Positions 11,038 to 20,255 of a DNA stretch of 64,000 nt are shown here, in pieces. The first letter of the stretch is position 1; every line of letters begins with the position of its first letter. The DNA lies in contig CANTUQ010000076.1 of NCBI GenBank assembly GCA_947683425.1, positions 4,154,001 through 4,218,000 on the forward strand, in the 5' to 3' direction. A program made the position numbers and the translations under genes. The DNA comes from Excoecaria cochinchinensis. Taxonomy: Eukaryota > Streptophyta > Magnoliopsida > Malpighiales > Euphorbiaceae. Below the pieces are notes generated by a model. It was not told where the DNA came from. It ran no database searches and worked only from the letters and a program-made list of their open reading frames with translations.

Positions 11038-11870
11038 GTTCATCAGTTTTCGCACTTTTAGTAGTCTGTAGCAGACTCGGTGCGGTCATCTGCGGATGAC
11101 ACCTCTGCACTTTTAGTAGTCTTGTCAGCGACTCAGTGCAATCCTTCTTTTGTATTTTTTGTAACCTGTAGCAGGCTCGGTGCATCGTCATCTACGGATG
11201 GCAGCTGCACTTTTAGTAGTCTGTAGCAAACTCGGTGCAGTCCTCTTTTGGCACTTTTGGTAGTCTGTAGTAGACTCGGTGCGGTCATTGGCAGATGGCA
11301 GCTGCACTTTTAGTAGTCTGTAGCAGACTCGGTGCCGTCCTCTTTTTGCACTTTTTTTACTCTGTAGCAGACTTGGTGCAATCCTTCTTTTGCATTTTTT
11401 ATAGCCTGTAGCAGGCTCGGCACATCATCATCTACGGATGGTAGTTGCACTTTTAGTAGTCTGTAGCAGACTCGGTGCAGTCCTCTTTTTGTACTTTTTG
11501 TAGTCTGTAGCAGACTCGGTGCAATCCTTCTTTTGCTTTTTTTGTAGCCTATAGCAGGCTCGGCGCATCATCATCTACGGATGGCAGCTGCACTTTTAGT
11601 AGTCTGTAGCAGACTCGGTGCAGTCCTCTTTTTGCACTTTTTGTAGTCTGTAGAAGGCTCGGTGCAATCTTTTTTTTGCGTTTTTTTGTAGCCTGTAGCA
11701 GGCTCGGCGCAGCGTCATCTACAGATGACATTTGCACTTTTAGCAGTCTGTAACAGACTCGGTGCAATCCTTTTCTTGCATTTTTTGTAGTCTGTAGCAG
11801 ACCCGGCGCATCACCGTCTTAGGATGGTTCTTAGCACTTTGTTGTCTTGTCAGCGACTCAGTGCAACTCA
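11038..11870 (+). repeat. Tandem hairpin array in the Tat-A 3' UTR
   Basis: About seventeen hairpin monomers of 45-55 bases. Each has a stem AGTCTG-tag-CAGACT nested inside an outer TGCAC...GTGCA pairing. Three subtypes alternate, and the fuller period is about 143-144 bases: tgcac at 11446, 11589 and 11733, with 11302 one period earlier. In the third subtype the stem changes to AGCCTG-tag-CAGGCT, so both sides changed together. Monomers with a different stem (agtc-ttgtcagc-gact) occur near both ends (about 11116 and 11840). Expanded 3' UTR tandem repeats are known in Tat-lineage elements and can seed satellites. Confidence 0.92.
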
Positions 11871-11990
11871 AGAGGATGAATCACAGCACTGTTCCCGAGG
11901 GAGCAGCTGGAAGGAGGCAGCCTCAGGTACGCGCTTCTTTCCTTTTCCTGAATTTTGGCTCACTTAGGCACCCACACACTAGCCTCCCCA

Positions 11991-12004
11991 AAATTGGGGG
12001 CAAC
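11991..12004 (+). other. Polypurine tract of Tat-A
   Basis: AAATTGGGGGCAAC directly precedes the 3' LTR start. Tat-E has AAACTGGGGGCAAC at the same place. It would prime plus-strand DNA synthesis. Confidence 0.8.
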
Positions 12005-12249
12005 TGTAGACACCGGATCCCGAGTAGCCTTGATCAGGATTACCCAATGATGAAATTAAGTGTGCCGATTTATAGGCAAAAAGAATGAAAGTCGGAAGTG
12101 ATAATTTCCTTGCCGTTTGATTTGTTAGGAATAAATAAAAATGTATTTTAAAAATATTTTAAAAATTATTTTGGGGTAAAAAAAGTGAGTTTTTAATTTT
12201 TTGTGTTTTATAGAAAATTTGAAAAAAAAAAAAACTTTTTCGCTTGAAT
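12005..12249 (+). repeat. Truncated 3' LTR of Tat-A
   Basis: Starts TGTAGACACCGGATCCCGAG. From 12204 it matches the first bases of the window, proving it is the partner of the 5' LTR. It stops after about 245 bases of an expected 2.86 kb. The next base belongs to the protease region of a different Tat copy (Tat-C), so about 2.6 kb of LTR was lost by deletion or illegitimate recombination. Confidence 0.88.
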
Positions 12250-12438
12250 TGTGAGTCTACTATAGCCACCACAATTTCGCCATCCGAGTTGTTAGACCTT
12301 GTTAAGGGTAGTTCAGGAGAGAATTTGGTGTACTCTGATGCTGACTTGCTGGCTGAAGGCCGCAATCACAATCAGCCACTGCATATCAAGGCACAGATTG
12401 ATGACAAGCACACTGCTTATGTCATGGTCGATGATGGA
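12250..12438 (+). pseudogene. Tat-C pol piece 1 (protease N-terminal part)
   Basis: Translates as the block STIATTISPSELLDLVKG...YVMVDDG, matching Tat-A 5370-5560 and Tat-B. The frame is open up to the insertion point of Tat-B. Upstream gag and 5' LTR of Tat-C are missing. It continues at 26398 after Tat-B. Confidence 0.88.
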
Positions 12439-12602
12439 TGTGACGCGCGCCGGATCCCCGAGGCCGCCCATGGGACCGCCCGCTCGAGGGCGATCGGGGC
12501 ATTTGTGGGTCCGTGGACAGCTTGCAATAAATTGCAAGTGCTTCTATGTTGGGCGACAAGGAGGTTTCATGGATTCGCCACCCAATAGAACATTGGGAAA
12601 GT
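12439..12602 (-). repeat. Remnant of the 3' LTR of Tat-B
   Basis: Matches the last 164 bases of the 5' LTR (24342-24505) with few differences, then diverges abruptly at gggaaagt. The remaining 1.9 kb of the 3' LTR and the PPT are missing. The sense extra ORF runs straight into this remnant. Confidence 0.88.
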
Positions 12603-14165
12603 CTCCCTCTGACCCTGAGCAATATGCTCGATCAGCCTCAACTGCTCACCTCTGAAGGTCTCTATGACCCGAGCCTGCTCATCCCTGAAGGCATCCATGA
12701 TCTGAGCCTCCTCCCGCATAGTATGCTCGATGTAGCTGGCCTGCTCCCGGGCTAACCGCTCCACTGACTGGGACTGCTCCTGAATAGCAGCCTGCTGGCG
12801 GTCCAACCTCTCGTGAATAGCTCTGTCCCTCTCATCCTGTCGTCGCTCTAAGGCTGCGAACATGGAAGTGAGGAGCCGAGAGAAGTCGGGTTGTGCTGGC
12901 TGCTGCTGTGGTGGCTCTGGAGGCAGCGCTGTAGAGGTGGATGCCCCCGGGTCGCCTCTAGAATAAGGATGTTATCTCTCAGGGGGCCCGTGGGTAGTCC
13001 TATGCACTCTGAAGCCCGGCGATGGGACAGGAGTCGGTGCTCGGGATGCTGGTGAGGCAGCAAAAAGATCATCCATCGTGAACTATATGTCGAAGTCAAA
13101 AGGGGTCCTGGGTTGCTCCTGCTGCTGTGGTGGTGGCACAGTCTGAGGCTGAGGAGGCTGAGGAGGCCGAGGCTCTGGCTCTGAGTGTGGAGGCTGGTTC
13201 TCTGGTTGAGGCTCGGGCTGAGGCTGGGGCTCTGGCTGTGGAGGCTGATCCTCTGGGTGCTCCGGGTGGTCTGGATCTGGACCCAAGGGTGGAAATGAGA
13301 ACATCCGTCGAGTCTCGTGAATGGTCAGCACCCTGTAGGCCTCGGCCTGGCCTGATATCTAAGAGATCATCCCCATTTGTACTGCCGTTGCGGCGTCTAC
13401 ATGGATCCCCTCCTCCAAGGGTCCTCTCAACCTACCAGGGGTAACTCCCAACCTCAAAAGTAACCGGGTGATAACTCCTCCCACTATCACCACCAGTGTC
13501 AATCCTCTGCCGACTCTGGTCAAGTTGGCCAAGATCTCATGGCTAATGTTGAGACGCTGGCCTACCACCATAGCCCAGAGGCTCCAGATCTCGGCCACAT
13601 TAAGCGACCCTGGATTACCAGCTCGACCGAGGTATGAATTGGATAGCACTCTGTGCAAATACCGGAGTGCCTGAGACACCAGTATGGTGCTCTACGCTAT
13701 ATCATGATCATATAGCACTCCCGGTAGGGCAATAGCCTCCCAATGGGCGCGTCTCACAGCTCGCGGTGGGATCTCGACCCCCTCCTCTGTAGGGAGCCCC
13801 ATGGCCTGTGCGAATCTCTGCCTGGTAATACTGTAATGGTCGTCGTCAAACCAAAACTGGACCACCCCTGGCTCGGTGTCTGCACTCTGAAAACCAGCAT
13901 AGCGGAGAGTGGCTAGGACCTGGCGGGTAGCCTCTGGAAAAGTCTGGAAGGAGGGCTCAAGGAACTCTGTCCACCCAGCACCCTCAACGAGCAAATCAAA
14001 CTCTAGGCCCATCCCTATGGCCTCTAGAAACGGCCGGGACACAAAACGGCTGGCCCGAAATTCTACCAGAGCCAACACTCTATACCTCTGAGCTGACTCA
14101 GCATCCATCCAACCCGGAACTAGGATCTCGGGCTGGGCCTGCGGTGCTCTACGTCTGGGAGGCAT
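12567..14165 (-). pseudogene. Tat-B sense extra ORF, Athila-ORF1-like (broken)
   Basis: Reads from the ATG at 14165 down. The N-terminus is MPPRRRAPQAQP. A globular domain of about 250 residues follows, with FLEPSFQTFPEATRQVLATLRY, VQFWFDDDHYSITRQRFAQAMGLP and NVAEIWSLWAMVVGQRLNISHE. Next come a proline/glutamate/glutamine-rich linker (13331-13090) and a coiled-coil-like, charged C-terminus (RRQDERDRAIHERLDRQQAAIQEQ). The domain resembles the ORF1-type proteins of Athila/Tat elements; function unknown. In-frame stops near 13690, 13360, 13085 and 12980 look like single-base changes in an ORF of about 530 codons. The last 15 residues are LTR-derived, so the true C-terminus is lost. Confidence 0.6.
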
Positions 14166-14166
14166 C

Positions 14167-14886
14167 CTGCAAAGGAGAAAAAATTAGATAGTGAAAATTT
14201 GACAAAACAAGTATTATTAGACTTATTTCCAAGGTGAAGGCCCATTTAGGCCTCACCAGGGCAATGGCGGCCCGAAAACTAGATAAAAAACTGATAACAA
14301 ATGGAAAGGGCGGGCGTCCTGTCAAAGGAAGTTGCCCAACATGCCTCGGCACATATCAAAGCAAAGACAACATGCGATTAGCATGGAAATAACTCGAAGC
14401 GAATAAAAAAGGGCTTTCTAGGTCCCTAGGCGTGTGTTATACACAAAAATGTTCAATTTTTAGAACAGAATAATAAAAATTTGGGCAGCACCCCGGCAAG
14501 GGTATGCCCAACCTCCTGCATAAAAAGGCATCAAAATAGGCCTCAGGCCTCAACAACAATATATGCATGTAAATGGGATGCACCCCGGCAAGAGTGTGTC
14601 CCCAACAACACAAAACAATGGCCTCAGGCCTCAAAATCAATATATACACAAAATAGTGCGCTAGAAAGGCCTATTTCTAAAGCACCATAGTTATAGAAAA
14701 ATTCTATTTCTATGTGATCATGCAAAGGTTCAGATTTAATTGCATAAAAAAAATAAAGAAAAATGGGCAGCGTTCTCCCTAAATTTCTAAGGCATCTAAG
14801 ACTTTCTAATCATTTCTAAAGATTAAAAGAAGAAGAAATGAAGAAATAAATTAAATAAAATTCAAAAAAGGTAGTTATTTACTTAC
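14167..14886 (-). other. Putative 5' UTR intron of the sense extra ORF
   Basis: On the minus strand a strong donor ACAA|GTAAGTA (GT at 14886-14885) and a strong acceptor TTTTTTCTCCTTTGCAG (AG at 14168-14167) frame a 720-base AT-rich segment with no ORF. The acceptor lies one base before the ATG. Inside are two copies of a segment with ggcctcaggcctcaa and ccccggcaag (about 14475-14560 and 14560-14640). Predicted from consensus only. Confidence 0.55.
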
Positions 14887-15059
14887 TTGTAGTCGCGAGA
14901 AGTGTAGAAACTGGAGAAATATAAATATCCAAGCACCCGGTGAGTAGAGAATGCGAAAATATGAAGAAATCGCGAAAAAAGAAGAAGAAATGCTTGAAAA
15001 AACGCTAAAAAACACCAAAAAACCGTTTGAGAGAGGAAAATGAAAGGGACAGCAGCGTT

Positions 15060-15300
15060 TGCACCGTCTGTCACTCGCCCTTATATAGAATTTCATGACC
15101 GACGGGCAGGACGTCTGTAGGAGCGACCGACGGGCTGGCCGTCTGTCACACAATAAATGCGAGTTAATGCGCGTGATGAATGCAATGCTGATGCGTCTGC
15201 TATGTGGATTTCTACCGACGGGCAGGCCGTCTCTTAGGAGAGACGGGTAGGCCGTCGGTGACGCTTCCTTATAAATTCTTACAAAATTTTTGCTCTTCTT
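15060..15300. promoter_or_regulatory. Putative bidirectional promoter with GACGGGC motif block
   Basis: Two TATA boxes point away from each other: CTATATAAGG on the minus strand (15082-15087) and CCTTATAAATTC on the plus strand (15270-15276). Between them lie several copies of GACGGGC(A/T)GG(A/C)CGTC-type half palindromes (near 15098, 15130, 15221, 15242). The minus copy CCGACGGGC starts about 10 bases from its TATA box. The same motif sits about 12 bases from the TATA box in the LTR of Tat-B (25957-25985). It would drive the sense ORF leftward and the antisense ORF rightward. Confidence 0.55.
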
Positions 15301-15346
15301 GTGTCTTTTCATTTTCCAACATCTTGAGCCTTTTATCTCTCCCAAT

Positions 15347-16708
15347 ATGTCTTCTTCTCTAGCCCAAAGGATGCACCGTATCTTAGATGACAAACACACT
15401 TGGGGAGAAGGCGCCCTTTCCTCTCTGTCCGGGCTGAAATATCTGTGCCGGGTCAAAGTCGATCAGAACCTCCTTCTGGCGGCGACCCACTTCTGGAACC
15501 CCCGGTTCCACGCCTTTCGGTTTACCTACCAAGAATTGTGCCCTTTGCCTGAAGAGCTAGCTACCATTCTTGGAGCTTGGTTCCCTCCTAGCACTTTGCC
15601 TTGCGTCCCCCGCTGCGGCCTATTCCAAACCCGAGACATAGCCATGGCTCTGGGCATACCTTCTTCTGAGGCCGTCCGGCTGATCCCTTCCGGCTCTTCC
15701 TTTGTTCTGGGGCCACTGATCGAGGCTTTGGATCAGTTCACCGACATTCCCACCTATCGGGTAAGTATCATATTCTTATTTTGCATGGTGAACTTCCTCA
15801 CTGTTGTTCTAGGGGGTTTGACAGGTGACTCCCGCCTGTTTGGAGTCCTGAGCGACTTTTATCTGGGATTATCACCCTTACCACTCATTCTGGCTGAAAC
15901 CATTCTGGGCTTGGACGCTGTGAGCTCTGGATCCAGTACAACCTTTACCGGCAGCCCCTTATTGCTCCAGGTACGTCATTATTTTAAAGGTAGTGCGTCC
16001 CTTATGGATTTTCACACTAGCTTTTCGTAGGGGGAGGTGCGTCCTTTCAGATTTTCACACAACCCTGCGCCTTATTTTTGCCTGAAGTAAACCCTACTTA
16101 CTCCAGCGGCTTTCTTCTTTTTTTTCTTTTTCTTCTCTTCTTTCTTCTTTTTTTTCTTCTTTTTTTTTATTATTTTTTTTCAGATCTGGTTGCAAGAGAA
16201 ACTAAGGATGCTATTTAAGCCACCTCCTCGAGTTACCCCACAGTACTCGCCGAGTCACTTTCTTCCGTGCCGCCGACTACATGGGTGTGCTACTGCCGGA
16301 GAAGGCATTGCTAGATTTGGCGAGCTGTCAGACGATGACATCAGTTTCACCTCTGCCTAGCTCCCACTGTCTCATGTGGTCATTGATGGGTCATCGGGGT
16401 GTGTTCCCCTCTATGGGCTTCGTCGAGCCACCTTCTGCATCACCTCTCGATGTACGCGTCAGTTCGGAGTGACCCAGGATGTAGTGAGGGTTCCCTTATC
16501 TTTCCGGGGAGGAGCTCTCTCGGCTGCGTTTGCTTCTCAGTATTATGAGCTGTGGGGCAAACTACCAGTGAAGACTGTTATCCCGAGATTTAGCAATCAT
16601 TCTGTGTCTTCGACTAGCGAGTACAAGAAGTGGATCCTTAGTCCAGCATCTGATAACAGGACTCGAGGGCTCAAGCATCTGGTCGGCGAGAGCAGCAGCA
16701 GGACTTAG
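15347..16708 (+). pseudogene. Tat-B antisense extra gene, plant-mobile-domain-like, spliced
   Basis: Runs opposite to Tat-B pol. ATG at 15347 is about 75 bases after a plus-strand TATA box. Exon 1 encodes a domain with THFWNPRFHAFRF, QELCPLPEELATILG and a following hydrophobic part. A later exon has LSPLPLILAETILGLD and FTGSPLLLQ, and the last exon IWLQEKLRMLF, HVVIDGSSGCVPLYGL, FCITSRCTRQFGVTQDV, ending at 16706-16708. These match my memory of plant mobile domain (aminotransferase-like) proteins carried antisense by some Tat/Ogre elements. Strong intron at 15971-16183. A further donor at 15761 (GTAAGT) has no acceptor that keeps frame. One internal TAG (near 16358) reads as a decayed CAG. 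Role unknown. Confidence 0.62.
15971..16183 (+). other. Intron of the antisense extra gene
   Basis: CCAG|GTACGT donor and a long pyrimidine tract ending TTTTTTTTCAG|AT. Codon phase is kept on both sides (LLLQ then IWLQEK). The intron contains, reversed, the conserved Tat 3' UTR phrases also seen near 10610-10680, so element UTR sequence serves as intron on the opposite strand. Confidence 0.7.
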
Positions 16709-17095
16709 CTTAGCTTACATATGTATTTTTTTGGTGCTACATTTCTTTTTAATGCAGAACTAGGAAATGACAAAAATGAAAAGAATAATATTCATTCTAT
16801 TTCACGAATTTGTGTACATTTTCATATAATTTCAGCATACATGATCAGTTTTGGCATTTACTCAGCTGCTTACGCGCTGTTAATACATGAAACCAAAATT
16901 TAACAGCATCAACTCCTGTTACCAATGGGCCCTCTCGGGTTTTCACGATTGGACATTTTCTCTCATGCCTCTAACTTTTGCACAGGATGCCTTTTTTCGG
17001 TTTTCACCCTGTCGAGGTGCCCAATTTTAGCACAGCCGCCTTTTTTCGGTTTTCGACCTACAGGGCATTTTATTCTCTTCTTTTCATTTTGGTCT
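16709..17095 (-). other. Tat-B 3' UTR module
   Basis: 16915-17060 is the reverse complement of the conserved phrase block found after pol in Tat-A and Tat-E (GTGAAAACCGAAAAAAGGC type). 16709-16914 is AT-rich, lies just past the antisense gene stop and would form its 3' UTR. No clear ORF. Confidence 0.6.
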
Positions 17096-18370
17096 TTAGC
17101 CATGAAACCTTTTGAGTCTGTCGACGTTTATCGGCTCTTTGAATTCATTCCCATCACTATTCGACAAGATTGCGGCTCCTTTGGACAGAAGCTTCTTAAG
17201 GATATACGGCCCCTCCCAGGTCGGTCTGAATTTCCCTCTAATGTCTGGTATGCCTGGCCTCATCTGCTTGAACACCAAGTCCCCTTCTTTCAGCGGATGC
17301 TTTCTCACCTTTTTTCCGAAAGTCCTTGCTAATCTCTTCTGATAAATCTGGTTATGATAATAAGCTTTCAGCCTACTCTCATCCAATAAGTTCAAGTGCT
17401 GTAGCCTCTGCCGCGCCCATTCGGCCTCCGGAACTTGGGCTTCCATGACCACCCTCAATGATTTGAGCTCTATCTCAACTGGAAACACCGCTTCTGTTCT
17501 GTATGCCAAGGAAAATGGTGTAGTGCCTGTAGACGTCCTTACCGTTGTTCTATATCCCCACAGGGCGAAGGGTAACTTTTCAGCCCAGTCTTTGTAGGTT
17601 TGGACCATCTTAGACAGGATCTTCTTCATATTCTTATTTGCGGCTTCTACTGCTCCATTCACTTGTGGTCGGTAGGGGGAAGACTTATGATGCTCGACAC
17701 CATACTTCTCGAGGAGTTTCCTGGTTTCTCCCATGAACTGCACCCCATTGTCAGACACTATGTGATGAGGGAGGCCATATCTGCAGACCAGATTCCTCTC
17801 TATGAACTTGGCCATATCCTTTGCGTCAATCTTTTTGAAGGATTCCGCCTCTACCCATTTGGTAAAATAGTCAATCGCGACTATGATGTATCTGTGCCCA
17901 TTGGATGCCGTAGGGCGAATCTCTCCAATGATATCTATCCCCCAAGCAGCGAAAGGCCAAGGTGATGTCAGGTTATGTAGCTCTGATACTGGCAGGTGTC
18001 TCAAGTCTGCATATTGTTGGCACAACTGGCATTGCTTAACATATTTCGAGCAGTCATTGTCTATCGTAAGCCAATAGAAGCCTTATCTCATGATCTTCTT
18101 GGCTAAGGTCAAACCGTTCATGTGAGCCCCATAGACACCTGCATGGGTTTCCTCTATCACTTTGTGGGCTTCTTTTTCATTCAAGCACCTAAGCTGAATC
18201 CCGTCCGACTGTCTTTTGTATAGCACCCCTTCAAAGGATATGAACTGAGTAGATAGCTTCCGGATCATCCTCTGGTCTTTCTCAGTAGCTTCTTCTGGAA
18301 ATTTATTGTGTTCCAAGTAATTCATGATGTCGAAGTACCATGGTTTCCCATCTGCCACTTCCACTTCCAT
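17096..18370 (-). pseudogene. Tat-B integrase
   Basis: From 18370 down: a linker, the zinc domain (HAGVYGAHMNG...CSKYVKQCQLC), then the catalytic core with GIDIIGE, DNGVQF and NGAVEAANKNM as the D, D, E residues. The C-terminal region is RPTWEGPYILKKLLSKGAAIL, ending RFHG with the stop at 17098-17096. A single stop near 18083 interrupts the zinc domain (MR-stop-GFYW, Tat-A reads Q). The 309 codons below it are open. It would insert the DNA copy into chromosomes. This is the best preserved Tat integrase in the window. Confidence 0.9.
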
Positions 18371-18429
18371 TATAGGCTTGATCTCAAAGCTGGGCTTCTC
18401 AGAACTCTAAATTAGCACTGGCTTCATAG

Positions 18430-18890
18430 CCACTCCTTCAGGGTTGTCCCATATTGACACTAAGGTTGCCAACGCATCAGCCATACGATTCTCATCTCTC
18501 GGCACGAAGTGGAAAGTGCAAGTCTCAAACTGCCCACACACCTCTTTCAAATATTCAACATAGGGTACCAACCGTTCTTCTTTTACAGCTCACTCACCTC
18601 GGATCTGGTTAATCACCAAGGATGAATCACCGAAGACTTCTATATTCTTTGCCCCTAATGCAGCTAAAGGTTCTAGCCCGAAAGTGCATGCTTCGTATTC
18701 GGCTTCGTTGTTGGTTGCCTTGTACCTCAGCTTCTTGGCTAGGGGGAGTTTCTCATTAAATGGGGTTGTCAGGACGATTCCGATTCCGGCCCCTCTGTTA
18801 TTCACCGCCCCGTCAAAGTGTAACTGCCATCCCTGGATAGAAATCGCGACTATGCTTTCATCAGGAAAGGTAAACTCGGGAGTGTCTCCT
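18430..18890 (-). pseudogene. Tat-B second (archaeal-type) RNase H
   Basis: All catalytic positions are visible: LHFDGAVNNRGAGIGI (D), TNNEAEYEA (E), VFGDSSLVINQIRGE (D) and DENRMADALATL (D). A stop (QIRGE then TGA, near 18590) splits it at the position of W in Tat-A, a G-to-A type change. It would remove RNA from the RNA:DNA hybrid in place of the degenerate first RNase H. Confidence 0.86.
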
Positions 18891-19350
18891 TGAATTGGAT
18901 GCTCAGCAAGAAATTCGGCTACGGCTCGCCCCTTAATAGTTTTGCGAGTGATGTATTGCACATCAAACTCTTGTAGCAAGAGCAGCCACCTTCCCATCTT
19001 ACCAAGCAAAGACGGTGCTTCCTGCAAATATCTTAACGGATTCTGCTTGGCCACTGCTTGAACTTTGTATGAGTGGAAGTAATGCCTCAATTTCTTTGAT
19101 GCCCAAATCACTGCAAGGCAGATCTTTTTTACTTCAGCATACTTGATTTCATAAGCTAGGAACTTCTTGCTGAGGTAATAAATTGCAAATTCCACCCCAA
19201 ATTCGTCCTCTTGAGCCATCATGGCGCCCACAGAACTGCCTTCTACTGCTAGATACAGGATAAACGACTTGATCGGCTGCGGCGGCCTTAGCACTGGCGG
19301 ATTCAACAGGTATTCCCTGATGATGTCAAAAGCCTTCTGCCAGTCTTCGT
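18891..19350 (-). pseudogene. Tat-B first RNase H domain (degenerate)
   Basis: Frame continues from RT: LYLAVEGSSVGAMMAQEDEFGVEFAIYYLSKKF, then EVKKICLAVIWASKKLRHYF and AVAKQNPLRYL. The first catalytic Asp (DAS) and the TDH Asp of active gypsy RNase H are absent although the frame is intact, so loss of activity came before decay of this copy. It probably serves as a structural connection domain. Confidence 0.8.
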
Positions 19351-20250
19351 TCCAGACCACAGGTTGATTCTTTCTAAGCAGCTTAAAAACAGGCTCGCAT
19401 ATTGAAGTGAGCTTGGCAATAAACCGGCTGATATACTGCAGCTTGCCCAGGAAACTCCTTACATCCTTCTCTTTTTGCGGCACGGGCATCTCTCTGATGG
19501 CCTTCACCTTGTCCGGGTCAATTTCTATTCCCCTCTTGCTAACGACATGTCCCAATAGTTTTCCTAAAGTCACTCCGAAAATGCACTTCTTGGGGTTAAG
19601 TCGCAGATTATACTTGTCAATCCAGGTGAAGAACTTTTCTAGATCTTCAAAGTGCCCCTCTCGGGTGGTTGACTTGACCATCATGTCATCGATATACACT
19701 TCTACCTCTTTGTGGATCAGGTCGCTTAAGATCTTGGTCGCCATCCTCTGGTATGTGGCCCCTGCATTCTTCAGGCTGAAGGCATGACTCGGTAGGCGTA
19801 GGTCCCCCATTCCGTGATGAAAGCGGTCTTAACCCGGTTAGCTATTTTGTTCAGGATCTGGTTGTAGCCCACCTAACCATCTCCAAAGCTGTACATCGCG
19901 CAATTGGCGGCACTGTCTATCAACACATCGATGTGGGGTAGTGGAAAATCATCTTTGGGGCAGGCCTTGTTCAGATCTCGATAATCCACACACGCCCTGA
20001 CCTTTCCGTTCTTCTTCGCTACAGGAACCACATTTGCTAACCATGTAGGATACTGCACTTCAACAAGGAACTTGGATTCAATCTGCTGTCGAATTTCCTC
20101 CTTGACCTTGTCAGCCCATTCTGGTCTGAGCCTTCTCAATTTCTATTTCACAGGATTGTAATCTGGATAAGTCGGGATAGCATGTTCTGCCACGTCTCGG
20201 TCAATTCCTGGCATGTCCTCATAGGTCCAGGCAAAGACTTTTTCATGTTT
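19351..20250 (-). pseudogene. Tat-B reverse transcriptase
   Basis: From about 20250 down: YEDMPGIDRDVAEHAIPTYPD, a stop, LRRLRPEWADKVKEEI, VAKKNGKVRACVDYRDLNKAC, DFPLPHIDVLIDSAANCAMYSFGDG, another stop, then a frameshift near 19800 around the conserved FITEWGTYAYRVMP block. The later ORF has the catalytic YIDD box in VEVYIDDMMVKS. These breaks inactivate the RT although every core motif is present. Confidence 0.88.
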
Positions 20251-20255
20251 TCTTA

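Noticed and set aside
11038..11870. Possible CRISPR-like array
   Set aside because: Plant retrotransposon context, no distinct spacers, monomers vary gradually and lie between pol and the 3' LTR.
12299..12755. Plus-strand ORFs over the Tat-C/Tat-B junction
   Set aside because: They cross an insertion boundary and run into reverse LTR sequence.
13127..13444. Plus-strand Glu/Ala-rich ORF
   Set aside because: Complement of the Pro/Glu-rich linker of the minus-strand extra ORF.
15761..15824. A confident first intron of the antisense gene
   Set aside because: The donor GTAAGT is good, but both nearby acceptors (15812, 15824) put the next exon out of frame; reading through keeps frame. Left undecided.
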